The notes: generated from the letters alone by a model not told the origin. Positions 8,615 to 16,697 are shown, counted from the stretch's first letter. The stretch: 64,000 nt of DNA from TK10-74A sp965217625 (GCA_965217625.1 OZ244557.1:2728001-2792000), one strand, 5' to 3'. Numbers and translations are program-made.

Positions 8615-9210
8615 CCGCGCCCGCGCCGCTCGTCGTCGTGCTCTCCGGCCCCTCCGGCGCCGGTAAGGACAGCGTCCTGGCCGCCGCCCTGCGTCGCGAC
8701 GACCGCCTCGCGCGCGTCGTCACGGCCAAGACCCGCGCCCCCCGCCCCGGCGAGCGCGACGGCGTTCACCATCTCTTCCTCAGCGAGCAGCAGTTCGACG
8801 ACCTGCTCGCCCGCGACGGCTTCCTGGAGCACGCGACGGTCTACGGGCATCGCAGCGGCGTGCCGCGCGATCAGGTCGAGCGGCTGCTGGCCGCGGGCAA
8901 GACCGTCGTGCTGCGCACCGACGTGCAGGGCGCGCGCACGCTGCGCGCCAAGATCCCCGAGGCGCTGCTGATCTTCCTCACCGTGCCCGATCTCGATGAT
9001 CTGGAGCGCCGCCTGCGCGCCCGCGCTACCGAGGACGAGGCCGCGATGCGCCGTCGCCTCGCCATCGCCCGCGAGGAGATGGCTGAGGCCGACGGCTTCG
9101 ACCACGTCATCGTCAACGCAGACGGCCGCCTCGACGCCGCCGCCGAGGAGCTGCTGGCCGTCATCGACCGCGAGCGCGCCCGCCCCGGCCGTGTCCCGCC
9201 CCGCCTCTGA
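8611..9210 (+). CDS. gmk: guanylate kinase
   Basis: A 199-residue P-loop kinase that phosphorylates GMP to GDP. The Walker A is SGPSGAGKDSV (residues 12-22), followed by TRAPRPGERDGVHH (GMP-binding) and the lid region around RRLRARATEDE. One departure is Asp where the P-loop normally ends in Ser/Thr (GAGKD), which is seen in a subset of guanylate kinases. The TTG start at 8611 overlaps the remA stop, so translation is coupled. The last 64 bp of the gene plus one base beyond (9147-9211) are repeated exactly at 10104-10168, on the far side of an inserted toxin-antitoxin-like pair. The copy still attached to the gene body is intact. Confidence 0.93.
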   Translation: MTAPAPLVVVLSGPSGAGKDSVLAAALRRDDRLARVVTAKTRAPRPGERDGVHHLFLSEQQFDDLLARDGFLEHATVYGHRSGVPRDQVERLLAAGKTVVLRTDVQGARTLRAKIPEALLIFLTVPDLDDLERRLRARATEDEAAMRRRLAIAREEMAEADGFDHVIVNADGRLDAAAEELLAVIDRERARPGRVPPRL

Positions 9211-9211
9211 C
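9147..9211 (+). repeat. 65-bp perfect direct repeat, copy 1 (3' end of gmk)
   Basis: Identical over 65 bp to 10104-10168. It starts at GGAGCTGCTGG and ends at CCTCTGAC, covering the last 21 codons, the stop and one base. Weaker homology (CCGCCCCCCGCCG) continues in both copies beyond a 5-6 bp indel. Confidence 0.95.
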
Positions 9212-9325
9212 GCTCAGCCGCCCCCCGCCGAAGCCCCGGGACGGCAGTGGGTGACTGCTTGACATCCGGGATACATGTCGCGACTCTGCGACCCTAGATG
9301 CGGCGCTGCGGCGAGATGAGCGTGC

Positions 9326-9354
9326 TAGAGTCCGCTCACGCCGATTGGAGGGAG
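9326..9354 (+). promoter_or_regulatory. -10 box and Shine-Dalgarno of the HicBA-like pair
   Basis: TAGAGT at 9326-9331 is a -10 like those used by neighbouring genes. GGAGGGAG at 9347-9354 lies 4 nt before the ATG at 9359. A TTGACA occurs further upstream (about 9259), too far to pair with this -10. Confidence 0.35.
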
Positions 9355-9358
9355 TGCT

Positions 9359-9736
9359 ATGCCTACTAGCCTTGATGAACTCGGTATCTCAATGCGCCTC
9401 TCGATCAAGGCGTCGTGGGTTGGAGGTGAATCGGATGCCTACATGGCGACCGTTGATGGCCTCAATATCTTGGCGCTCGGGAACGGGGATGAGGACAGTA
9501 TGAAGGGGGCTGTCGAGGACGAGATTGAGTTCCTGATCAACGACATGAGCAAGGACTCGTTGAGCCCGCTGCTTTACTTCCTACTTACGCAGGGCGTGGA
9601 CTTCACAATCGGCCCACCGCGCGATCAGATCACTCAATACACCAGCAGCCACGACCTGACTCCGACAAGCGCAGAGGGTCAGAGGCTGATCAATCTGGAG
9701 CATCATGGGCGGGTCCGCATCGACGCCATCGCCTGA
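9359..9736 (+). CDS. HicB-like antitoxin candidate
   Basis: A 125-residue protein whose first 55 residues read like the partial RNase-H-like fold of HicB: a beta strand (MRLSIKASWVG), a second strand around YMATVDGLNILALG, then an amphipathic helix from SMKGAVEDEIEFLIND. The C-terminal half has no DNA-binding motif that I recognise. The downstream gene overlaps by 32 bp and resembles HicA, giving a two-gene toxin-antitoxin-like arrangement with the antitoxin first. A good Shine-Dalgarno precedes the ATG. Base composition is clearly less GC-rich than gmk and trpE, and the pair sits between two copies of the gmk 3' end, so it is very probably acquired. Family assignment is by pattern only. Confidence 0.5.
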   Translation: MPTSLDELGISMRLSIKASWVGGESDAYMATVDGLNILALGNGDEDSMKGAVEDEIEFLINDMSKDSLSPLLYFLLTQGVDFTIGPPRDQITQYTSSHDLTPTSAEGQRLINLEHHGRVRIDAIA

Positions 9737-9980
9737 GTTCACGCGCTCCCAGCTCGCCGAGGCCCTTGTCGACTCGGGCTTCAGCGTGGTCCATCAAGAC
9801 GACTACCGCCTGGTGGTGAACAGGGATGGGAGTGTCCCGTATGAAGGACGGATGCAACTCCGAGTCCCACGTGATGCGAGGCTCAAGCTCGAAGAAGTCG
9901 AGCAACTCCTTGAGAAGCAGGGCGAAGATCCCGATCAAGTAGTGGTCGCGATCGTGGAGGTGCGCCGACACACGGACTGA
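9705..9980 (+). CDS. HicA-like toxin candidate lacking the usual catalytic histidine
   Basis: A 91-residue protein with the HicA layout: FTRSQLAEALVDSGFSVVHQ (helix and first strand of the dsRBD-like fold), then strands, then LRVPRDARLKLEEVEQLLEKQG, which corresponds to the family's VP..elk.gtlr.ILk.aGi ending. In functional HicA toxins a GSHH-like motif supplies the ribonuclease histidine right after the first strand. Here that place reads QDDYRLV, so the enzyme may be inactive or act differently; a His just before (VVHQ) could substitute. The ATG at 9705 lies 32 bp inside the upstream gene. An immunity-type or regulatory role instead of a toxin is possible. Confidence 0.5.
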   Translation: MGGSASTPSPEFTRSQLAEALVDSGFSVVHQDDYRLVVNRDGSVPYEGRMQLRVPRDARLKLEEVEQLLEKQGEDPDQVVVAIVEVRRHTD

Positions 9981-9996
9981 CGTGGAGGGCTTGCGC

Positions 9997-10103
9997 TCAC
10001 TCCTCCTCTTTGACGAAGTAGGAGATGTCCTCGTGGGGGTTCCGGGGGTAGTAGAACCCCACGCGGTCGGGAGTCACCCCCAGCCGCTTCGCGATCTTGT
10101 CGG
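9997..10103 (-). pseudogene. C-terminal remnant of an unidentified gene cut at the repeat boundary
   Basis: On the minus strand the last ~35 codons before a stop at 9997-9999 read as a credible protein tail (DKIAKRLGVTPDRVGFYY, then PRNPHEDISYFVKEEE). This resembles the end of a small helical or DNA-binding protein and does not look like shadow sequence. Going 5', the frame runs straight into repeat copy 2 (10104-10168), where the sequence becomes antisense gmk. The gene therefore lost its 5' part at the insertion junction. No function can be given. Confidence 0.4.
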
Positions 10104-10168
10104 GGAGCTGCTGGCCGTCATCGACCGCGAGCGCGCCCGCCCCGGCCGTGTCCCGCCCCGCCTCTGAC
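10104..10168 (+). repeat. 65-bp perfect direct repeat, copy 2
   Basis: Exact second copy of 9147-9211 with the same orientation, 957 bp apart. It ends with the duplicated gmk stop codon and leads into the original gmk-trpE intergenic region. Confidence 0.95.
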
Positions 10169-10228
10169 CCCGCCCCCCGCCGTGCCGCCCACGACACTCC
10201 CCGCGTCGCCGCGCCCCTCGACGACACA

Positions 10229-10258
10229 TTGACAACCCGCGCGGCGCTGCTCCAGACT
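10229..10258 (+). promoter_or_regulatory. trp operon promoter
   Basis: A consensus -35 TTGACA at 10229-10234 and an 18-bp spacer lead to CAGACT at 10253-10258, a -10 of the form found before tyrA and other genes here. A start near 10265 fits the beginning of the T-box leader. Confidence 0.55.
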
Positions 10259-10264
10259 CGATCT

Positions 10265-10630
10265 ACAACTGAATATCGACGCTGAGCGGGACGAGTACCC
10301 GGTCAAGCGGACCCACAGAGAGCCGGCTCGGGCTCCCGCGCGATGGCGCGGGGGCGGGCTGCAAGGCCGGCGGTCGCGCGATCGGTGAATGGCCCCGTGA
10401 GTCGCGGCCCGAAACCGCTCCCCCGGGAGCGCGAGTAGGCGTCGCCGGAGAGGCCCCGTTATCGAAGCCGAGCCGATCGCGACGCTCCCCGCCCGCGCAT
10501 AGCGCGAGGCAGCAGGCGCGCCGCCGTCAGCGAATCGAGTGCCCCGACTCGCCCACGCATCCTGCGTCGGCGGCGACGGGAACAAGGGTGGTACCGCGGT
10601 TTACTCCGCCCCTTGAGGGCGGAGTTTTTG
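10265..10630 (+). ncRNA. tryptophan-specific T-box riboswitch with terminator, leader of trpE
   Basis: The leader ends with AGGGTGGTACCGCG (10585-10598), the nearly invariant T-box that forms the antiterminator bulge contacting the tRNA acceptor end. It is followed by an intrinsic terminator: stem ACTCCGCCC / GGGCGGAGT (10603-10611 with 10617-10625), loop CTTGA and five Ts. Upstream, AGAGAGCC near 10316 fits the kink-turn side of Stem I. The segment GGTGAATGGCCCCGTGAGT (10384-10402) matches the specifier-loop context, giving specifier codon TGG at 10390-10392, i.e. tRNA-Trp. Uncharged tRNA-Trp would stabilise the antiterminator and switch on trpEGDCFB-trpA. Exact 5' end and Stem II/III boundaries were not resolved. 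Confidence 0.93.
10603..10630 (+). terminator. T-box-controlled intrinsic terminator upstream of trpE
   Basis: A nine-base-pair GC-rich stem with a 5-nt loop followed by TTTTTG. The 5' arm abuts the T-box sequence, so antiterminator and terminator are mutually exclusive. Confidence 0.9.
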
Positions 10631-10678
10631 CGTTAAGGCCCCGGGCCGAAACGCGCCGACCAGCAGAGGAGCGCAGCG

Positions 10679-12163
10679 ATGCACTATCCGTCATTGGAGG
10701 AGGTCCGGCGTCTGGCCGCGTCCGGCAAGGGCAGCCTGACGCCCGTCTATCGCGAGGTCCTCGCCGACCTGGAGACGCCCGTCTCGGCCTTCCTCAAGGT
10801 CAAGCGCGGCGACTACTCGTTCCTGCTCGAATCCGTCGAGGGCGCCGACCGGCCCGCGCGCTACTCCTTCATCGGCACCGAGCCCTACCGCGTCTACCGA
10901 TCCCCCATCGCCGATGAGGCCGTGCCCGGCGTCGACCCGCTGGACGAGGTCAAGCGTGAACTCGAGCGCTTCACGCTGATCCCCAACCCCAACCTGCCCC
11001 CCTTCCACGGCGGCGCCGTCGGCTACGTCGGCTACGAGGCCGTGCGCCACTTCGAGCGCCTGCCGCTGGCCCGGCGCGACCCCCACGGCCTGCCCGAGGT
11101 GCTCTTCCAGTTCGTCGATACACTGCTCGTCTTCGACCACTTCAAGCACCTGATCAAGGTCGTGGGGCACGTCCGCCTCGACGGCGATGTCGAGAGCGCC
11201 TACCGCGCCGCCGTGCGCCGCATCGACGAGATCGTCGATCGCCTCGGCGCCGGCGCGCCGCCCGTCCCGGCCGACCGCGCCGCGCCCCCCTCGGGCAGCG
11301 CCCCGCTGCGCTCGAACATGCAGCGCGAGGCCTACGTCTCCGACATCAAGCGCATCAGCGACTACATCGTCGCCGGCGACATCATCCAGTGCGTCTACTC
11401 GCAGCGCTTCTCGCGCGAGACCTTCGTGCACTCCTTCAACGTCTATCGCACGCTGCGCACCGTGAACCCGTCGCCGTACACCTACTACCTCGAACTCGGC
11501 GACCACCAGATCGCCGGCACTTCGCCCGAGCTGCTGGTCGTGGTCGAGGACGGCAAGGTGGCGACCAACCCCATCGCCGGCACCCGCCGCCGCGGCGCGA
11601 CCGAGGAGGAGGACCAGGCCCTCGAGCAGGAGCTGCGCACCGACGCCAAGGAACTGGCCGAGCACGTCATGCTGCTCGACCTGGGCCGCAACGACATCGG
11701 CCGCGTCAGCCAGCCCGGCAGCGTGCGCGTCACCCAGCAGATGGACGTCGAGCGCTACAGCCACGTGATGCACCTCGTCTCGCAGGTCGAGGGCCGCCTG
11801 CGCCCCGAGATGGACGCCTTCGACGCCCTGCGCGCCACCTTCCCGGCCGGCACCGTCTCGGGCGCGCCGAAGATCCGCGCCATGGAGATCATCGCCGAGC
11901 TCGAGGAGGACCAGCGCGGCCCCTACGCCGGCGCGCTGGGCTACTTCGGCTTCGGCGGCAACATGGAGACCGCCATCACCATCCGCACCATCATCATGCA
12001 GGACGGCCTGGCGTCGGTGCAGGCCGGCGGCGGCATCGTCTACGACAGCACGCCCGACGCCGAGTTCCAGGAGACCGTCAACAAGGCCATGGGCATGTTC
12101 ACGGCCCTCGACCTCGCCGAAGCGCGCTCCCGCGAACGCCCCGCGGGCAGCCGCGGCTACTGA
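10679..12163 (+). CDS. trpE: anthranilate synthase component I
   Basis: A 494-residue chorismate-binding enzyme. The N-terminal regulatory half includes SAFLKVKRGDYSFLLESVEG, and the C-terminal catalytic half carries PSPYTYYLELGDHQIAGTSPE, PIAGTRRRGATEEED, LDLGRNDIGRV, FPAGTVSGAPKIRAMEI and QAGGGIVYDSTPDAEFQET, all typical of TrpE. With TrpG it makes anthranilate from chorismate and glutamine, the first committed step to tryptophan. It is the first gene after the Trp T-box terminator. The LLES element of the tryptophan feedback site is present near residue 49, suggesting enzyme-level control in addition to leader control. trpG starts 64 bp later. Confidence 0.96.
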   Translation: MHYPSLEEVRRLAASGKGSLTPVYREVLADLETPVSAFLKVKRGDYSFLLESVEGADRPARYSFIGTEPYRVYRSPIADEAVPGVDPLDEVKRELERFTLIPNPNLPPFHGGAVGYVGYEAVRHFERLPLARRDPHGLPEVLFQFVDTLLVFDHFKHLIKVVGHVRLDGDVESAYRAAVRRIDEIVDRLGAGAPPVPADRAAPPSGSAPLRSNMQREAYVSDIKRISDYIVAGDIIQCVYSQRFSRETFVHSFNVYRTLRTVNPSPYTYYLELGDHQIAGTSPELLVVVEDGKVATNPIAGTRRRGATEEEDQALEQELRTDAKELAEHVMLLDLGRNDIGRVSQPGSVRVTQQMDVERYSHVMHLVSQVEGRLRPEMDAFDALRATFPAGTVSGAPKIRAMEIIAELEEDQRGPYAGALGYFGFGGNMETAITIRTIIMQDGLASVQAGGGIVYDSTPDAEFQETVNKAMGMFTALDLAEARSRERPAGSRGY

Positions 12164-12227
12164 TCGGTATCGTGCCAGTGACCGGTCCCGCGACCGGCAA
12201 CGCGCCACGGGCGCCAAGGATCCCCCG

Positions 12228-12824
12228 ATGAGCCTCTTCCTGCTCGATAACTACGACTCCTTCACCTACAACCTCTACCAGTACCTCTCCGAGTTGGGCG
12301 CTGAGGTCAGCGTCGCGCGCAACGACCAGATCACGCTGGACGAGATCGCCGCCCTGCGGCCCGAGCGCATCGTCATCTCGCCCGGCCCCAAGCGCCCCGA
12401 GGACGCCGGCGTCAGCATCGACCTCATCCGCCGCTTCGCCGGCCAGCTGCCCATCCTCGGCGTCTGCCTGGGCCACCAGTGCATCGGCGCGGCCTTCGGG
12501 GCCGACGTCGTCGGCGCGGGCGAGATCATGCACGGCAAGTCGAGCCGCATCTCGCACGACGGCCGCGGCGTCTACGCCGACTTCGACGGCGACTTCGAGG
12601 CCATCCGCTACCACAGCCTCGCCATCGACCCGGCCACCCTGCCGCCGGAACTCGTCGCCACCAGCTGGGCCGACAGCGGCGTGCTGATGGGCGTCCGCCA
12701 CCGCGACTACGCCCTGGAGGGCGTCCAGTTCCACCCCGAGTCGATCATGACCACCGCCGGCCACGACCTGCTGCGCAACTTCCTCGCCATGCAGGAGCCG
12801 GCGCGGGAGGGGGCGACACCATGA
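12228..12824 (+). CDS. trpG: anthranilate synthase component II (glutamine amidotransferase)
   Basis: A 198-residue class I glutamine amidotransferase. LLDNYDSFTYNLYQYL opens the protein, the nucleophile lies in GVCLGHQCIG (Cys near residue 82), and the catalytic His-Glu pair is in VQFHPESIMT near residue 168. It channels ammonia to TrpE and may also serve p-aminobenzoate synthesis. Its TGA overlaps the ATG of trpD (ATGA), so the two are translationally coupled. Confidence 0.96.
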   Translation: MSLFLLDNYDSFTYNLYQYLSELGAEVSVARNDQITLDEIAALRPERIVISPGPKRPEDAGVSIDLIRRFAGQLPILGVCLGHQCIGAAFGADVVGAGEIMHGKSSRISHDGRGVYADFDGDFEAIRYHSLAIDPATLPPELVATSWADSGVLMGVRHRDYALEGVQFHPESIMTTAGHDLLRNFLAMQEPAREGATP

Positions 12825-13864
12825 CCGCCGTCTCCGACGCCCTCGCCGCGCTGATCGACGACGGCCGCGACCTCTCGGAGGCCGAGGCCTCGACCGTGCT
12901 CGACGAGATCATGTCCGGCGCCGCCATTCCCCCGACGCAGATCGCGGCGCTGCTCACCGCCCTGCGCGCCAAGGGCGAGACGATCGACGAGATCGTGGGC
13001 TTCGCCCGCGTCATGCGCGAGAAGGCGCTGCGCATCGTCGTGCCGGGCGTGGACCGCATCGTCGACGTCGTCGGCACCGGCGGCGACGCCCCCGACACCT
13101 TCAACGTCAGCACCGCGGGGGCCTTCGTCGTCGCGGGCTGCGGCGTCACCGTCGCCAAGCACGGCAACCGCGCCATGTCGTCGCGCTGCGGCAGCGCCGA
13201 CGTCCTGGAGGCGCTCGGCGCGCAGATCGACCTGCCCCCCTCGGCGATGGCCGCCTGCATTCGCGAGATCGGCGTGGGCTTCCTGTTCGCGCAGACCTAC
13301 CACCCGGCGATGCGCTTCGTGGGGCCGGTGCGGCGCGAGCTGGGCTTCCGCACCGTCTTCAACATCCTCGGGCCGCTGACCAACCCCGCCGGCACGACAC
13401 GGATGGCCGTCGGCGTCGCCACGCCCGAGATCGGCGAGCAGTACGCCCGCGTGCTGAGCCGCCTGGGCAGCCCGCACGCGCTGGTCGTGCACGGGCAGGA
13501 GGGCATCGACGAGGTCTCGCCGACGGGCCTCACGACGGTCTGGGAGCTGCGCGCCGGGGCCGTCTCGCAGTACGAGGTGACGCCCGCCGACTTCCACATC
13601 CGCCCCGTGCCGCTGGCCGCCGTGGCCGGCGGCGACGCGTCGGACAACGCCCGCGCCATGCGCGACGTGCTGGGCGGCACGACCGGCCCCCTGACCGGCT
13701 TCGTCACGATGACCGCCGCCACGGCCCTGCTCGCCGCCGACGAGGTCCCGACCCTCGCCGAGGGCGTCAGCCGCGCCGCCGAGGCCATCGACGACGGCCG
13801 CGCGCTGCGCAAGCTGGAGCTGTTCGTCGAGACCACGCAGCGGCTGAGCGAGACCAGTGCCTGA
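12821..13864 (+). CDS. trpD: anthranilate phosphoribosyltransferase
   Basis: A 347-residue TrpD. Key motifs are DVVGTGGDAPDTFNVST (PRPP and Mg binding, near residues 81-97), KHGNRAMSSRCGSADVLEALG and the later FNILGPLTNPA. It transfers the phosphoribosyl group to anthranilate. The ATG at 12821 overlaps the trpG stop; the longer upstream reading is in-frame shadow of trpG and was discarded. The stop overlaps the GTG of trpC. Confidence 0.96.
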   Translation: MTAVSDALAALIDDGRDLSEAEASTVLDEIMSGAAIPPTQIAALLTALRAKGETIDEIVGFARVMREKALRIVVPGVDRIVDVVGTGGDAPDTFNVSTAGAFVVAGCGVTVAKHGNRAMSSRCGSADVLEALGAQIDLPPSAMAACIREIGVGFLFAQTYHPAMRFVGPVRRELGFRTVFNILGPLTNPAGTTRMAVGVATPEIGEQYARVLSRLGSPHALVVHGQEGIDEVSPTGLTTVWELRAGAVSQYEVTPADFHIRPVPLAAVAGGDASDNARAMRDVLGGTTGPLTGFVTMTAATALLAADEVPTLAEGVSRAAEAIDDGRALRKLELFVETTQRLSETSA

Positions 13865-14720
13865 CAGCGCCGCCCCCGCCCGCCAGGAGGGCAGCGTCCT
13901 CGAGCGCATCGTCGCGGAGACGCGCGGCGACCTGCCGCGCCGCCGCGCGATGGGGCCCGAGCCCGTGCTGCGGCGGATCGTCGCCAGGAGCCCCGCCCCC
14001 CGCGACTTCGTCGCCGCCCTGCGACGGCCGGGGCTGGGCCTGGTCGCGGAGGTCAAGAAGGGCTCGCCCTCGAAGGGCCCCTTCGCCCGCGACCTCGACC
14101 ACGTCGCCGCCGCCCGCGCCTTCCGCGACGGCGGCGCCGTCGCCATCTCGGTGCTCACCGCGCCGGCCTTCTTCGCCGGCGACGCCGAGCTGTCCGACAT
14201 CGCGGTTGCCCTCGCCACCGACGCCGCGCCCTGCCCGCCGCTGCTGCGCAAGGAGTTCATCGTCGACCCGTACCAGGTGCTCGAATCGCGCGCGCTCGGC
14301 GCCGACGCCTACCTCGTCATCGTCAAGACGATCCCCGACGCCGCCGCGATCCGGGCGCTGATCGACGCCGGCCGCGCGCTCGGCATGGCCGCCTTCGTCG
14401 AGGTCACCGACGAGGCGGAACTCGACATCGCGCTGCGGGCCGGCCTCCTCGACTCGGGCGGCGCGATCGGGATCAACAACCGCGACCTGCACACCTTCAA
14501 GGAGGACCTGAGCACGACGGAGCGGCTGCGGCCGCTCGTCCCGGCGGGCGTGCCCGTCGTCGCCGCCAGCGGCGTCCGCACGCCGGCCGACCTCGCCCGC
14601 ATGCGCGCCTGCGACGTCGATGCCGTGCTCATCGGCGAGGGCCTGACCCGCGGCGGCGACATCCCCGCGGCCATCGCCGCGCTGTTTCCGGGCGGGCCGC
14701 AGGCGGGAGGCCCGGCATGA
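13857..14720 (+). CDS. trpC: indole-3-glycerol-phosphate synthase
   Basis: A 287-residue (beta/alpha)8 barrel. LGLVAEVKKGSPSKG near residues 60-75 holds the catalytic Lys, SVLTAPAFFAG and LLRKEFIVDPYQVLE follow, and GINNRDLHTF near residue 203 and LIGEGLTRGGD at the end complete the set. It cyclises carboxyphenylamino-deoxyribulose phosphate. The start is GTG, 8 bp inside trpD. The C-terminus overlaps trpF by 4 bp. Confidence 0.95.
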   Translation: MPDSAAPARQEGSVLERIVAETRGDLPRRRAMGPEPVLRRIVARSPAPRDFVAALRRPGLGLVAEVKKGSPSKGPFARDLDHVAAARAFRDGGAVAISVLTAPAFFAGDAELSDIAVALATDAAPCPPLLRKEFIVDPYQVLESRALGADAYLVIVKTIPDAAAIRALIDAGRALGMAAFVEVTDEAELDIALRAGLLDSGGAIGINNRDLHTFKEDLSTTERLRPLVPAGVPVVAASGVRTPADLARMRACDVDAVLIGEGLTRGGDIPAAIAALFPGGPQAGGPA

Positions 14721-15469
14721 CGCGCATCAAGATCTGCGGCCTGCGCGACCCCCGCGACGCCCGCGCCGCGCGCGACGCCGGGGCCGACATGCTGGGCGTC
14801 ATCTTCGCCGAGAGCCCCCGCCGCGCGAGCCTCGAGCAGGCCCGCGCGATCCGCGCAGCGCTCGGCCCGCGCATCGAACTGTTCGAGTCCGACGCCGCCG
14901 CCTTCGGCGCGGCCATCGATCGCGCCGGGCGGCCGCTGCTGGTCGGCGTCTTCGCGCGCCAGTCCGCCGACGAGATCGTGCGCATCGCCGCCGCCGCCGA
15001 CCTCGACGTCATCCAGCTCAGCGGCGGCGAGCACCCGCAGTTGGCCGCGCGGCTGACGCGGCCCGTGATCCGCGTCCACCACGTCGACGCCGCCACCGAC
15101 GCCGACGCGCTGCTCGACCGCGTCGCGGAGCGGCCGCCCACCGTCGCCGCGCTGGATACCCACTCCGGCCAGGGCGGCGGCAGCGGCCGCACGTTCGACT
15201 GGGCGATCGCCGCCGCGATCGCCCGCATCCGGCCGATCGTGCTTAGCGGCGGCCTGGACCCGGACAACGTCGCCGCCGGCATCGAGCGCGTGCACCCCTG
15301 GGCCGTCGATGTGTCGTCCGGCGTCGAGGAGCGTTCGGCCGACGACGGCGCGCCGCGGCCGGGCGTCAAGTCGCCCGACCGTATCCGCGAGTTCATCCGC
15401 AACGCGCGCGCCGCCGGTGTCCCAACGGGCAGGGCCAGCGGCCCCATCGCGACGGGAGAGCCGCCATGA
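14717..15469 (+). CDS. trpF: phosphoribosylanthranilate isomerase
   Basis: A 250-residue TIM barrel beginning TRIKICGLRDPRDARAA with the catalytic Cys, and carrying GVIFAESPRR, GVFARQ and SGGLDPDNV followed by AVDVSSGVEE, the phosphate-binding end of the barrel. It is slightly longer than usual because of an Asp/Gly-rich insertion in the last loop (ERSADDGAPRPG) and a C-terminal tail. ATGA overlaps join it to trpC and trpB. Confidence 0.94.
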   Translation: MTRIKICGLRDPRDARAARDAGADMLGVIFAESPRRASLEQARAIRAALGPRIELFESDAAAFGAAIDRAGRPLLVGVFARQSADEIVRIAAAADLDVIQLSGGEHPQLAARLTRPVIRVHHVDAATDADALLDRVAERPPTVAALDTHSGQGGGSGRTFDWAIAAAIARIRPIVLSGGLDPDNVAAGIERVHPWAVDVSSGVEERSADDGAPRPGVKSPDRIREFIRNARAAGVPTGRASGPIATGEPP

Positions 15470-16671
15470 CCACCGACGCACCCCTCCAGCCGATCGCCGG
15501 CCGCTTCGGCGAATTCGGCGGCCAGTACATCCCCGAGACGCTGATGCCCGCCTGCGCCGAGCTGGAGGCGGCCTGGACCGCCGCCCAGTCGGACGAGGAC
15601 TTCCAGGACGAGTTGGGCGAGTTGCTGCGCGACTACGTCGGCCGGCCCACGCCGCTCAGCGACGCCCCGCGTCTCAGCGCCGCGCTCGGCGGGCCGCGCA
15701 TCGTGCTCAAGCGCGAGGACCTGGCGCACACGGGCGCGCACAAGATCAACAACGCCATCGGCCAGGTGCTGCTGGCCCGCAAGATGGGCAAGCGCCGCAT
15801 CATCGCCGAGACGGGGGCCGGGCAGCACGGCGTCGCGACGGCCACCGCCTGCGCCCGCTTCGGCCTGAAGTGCATCGTCTACATGGGCGCCGAGGACGTG
15901 CGCCGCCAGTCGCTCAACGTCTTCCGCATGCGCCTGCTGGGCGCGGAGGTGCGCCCCGTCGATTCCGGCTCGCGCACGCTCAAGGACGCCATCAACGAGA
16001 CCATCCGCGACTGGGTGACCAACGTCCGCGACACCCACTACGTGATCGGCAGCGCCATCGGCCCGCACCCCTACCCGACCATCGTGCGCGACCTGCAGAC
16101 CGTGATCGGCCGCGAGGCGCGCACGCAGTGCCTGGAGCAGATCGGCCGCCTGCCCGACGTCGCCATCGCCTGCGTGGGAGGCGGCAGCAACGCCATCGGC
16201 CTCTTCCACCCCTTCCTCGACGACCCGGTGCGGCTGATCGGCGTCGAGGCCGCCGGTGAGGGCCTCGACGGCCGCCACGCCGCCACGCTCAGCCGCGGCC
16301 GTCCGGGCGTGCTGCACGGCACCCGCACCTACCTGCTGCAGGACGACGAGGGCCAGATCGCCGAGGCGCACAGCATCAGCGCCGGGCTCGACTACCCCGG
16401 CGTCGGCCCCGAGCACTCCTGGCTCAAGCGCGACGGGCGGGCGGAGTACGTCGCCGTTGACGACGACGAGGCGCTGGCCGGCTTCCGCCTGCTCTGCGAG
16501 ACCGAGGGCATCGTGCCCGCCCTCGAGCCCAGCCACGCCGTCGCCGCCCTGCGCCGCCTCGCGCCGGCGCTCGCCCCCGACGACGTCGTGCTGCTGGGGC
16601 TCAGCGGCCGCGGCGACAAGGACATCGACATCGTGCGGGAGTCGCTGGCCGCGCGCGGCGTCGATCTGTAG
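15466..16671 (+). CDS. trpB: tryptophan synthase beta chain
   Basis: A 401-residue PLP enzyme. It starts with the TrpB1 signature GRFGEFGGQYIPETLMPA, carries the PLP lysine in KREDLAHTGAHKINN (near residue 92), then ETGAGQHGVATAT, GGGSNAIGLF for phosphate binding, and LSGRGDKD near the C-terminus. It condenses indole and serine. Its partner trpA is separated from it by an intervening CPBP-family membrane protease gene, which is unusual since trpB and trpA are normally adjacent. Confidence 0.96.
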   Translation: MTTDAPLQPIAGRFGEFGGQYIPETLMPACAELEAAWTAAQSDEDFQDELGELLRDYVGRPTPLSDAPRLSAALGGPRIVLKREDLAHTGAHKINNAIGQVLLARKMGKRRIIAETGAGQHGVATATACARFGLKCIVYMGAEDVRRQSLNVFRMRLLGAEVRPVDSGSRTLKDAINETIRDWVTNVRDTHYVIGSAIGPHPYPTIVRDLQTVIGREARTQCLEQIGRLPDVAIACVGGGSNAIGLFHPFLDDPVRLIGVEAAGEGLDGRHAATLSRGRPGVLHGTRTYLLQDDEGQIAEAHSISAGLDYPGVGPEHSWLKRDGRAEYVAVDDDEALAGFRLLCETEGIVPALEPSHAVAALRRLAPALAPDDVVLLGLSGRGDKDIDIVRESLAARGVDL

Positions 16672-16697
16672 TGCGCCGCTGGTACGCTCGCCCCGCC

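Noticed and set aside
9982..10167. A 61-codon + strand ORF ending like guanylate kinase
   Set aside because: Its end is the duplicated gmk 3' repeat and the rest is non-coding or antisense; it is a repeat artefact, not a gene.
12479..12820. Long in-frame extension upstream of trpD
   Set aside because: This part is the out-of-frame shadow of trpG; the true start at 12821 overlaps the trpG stop.
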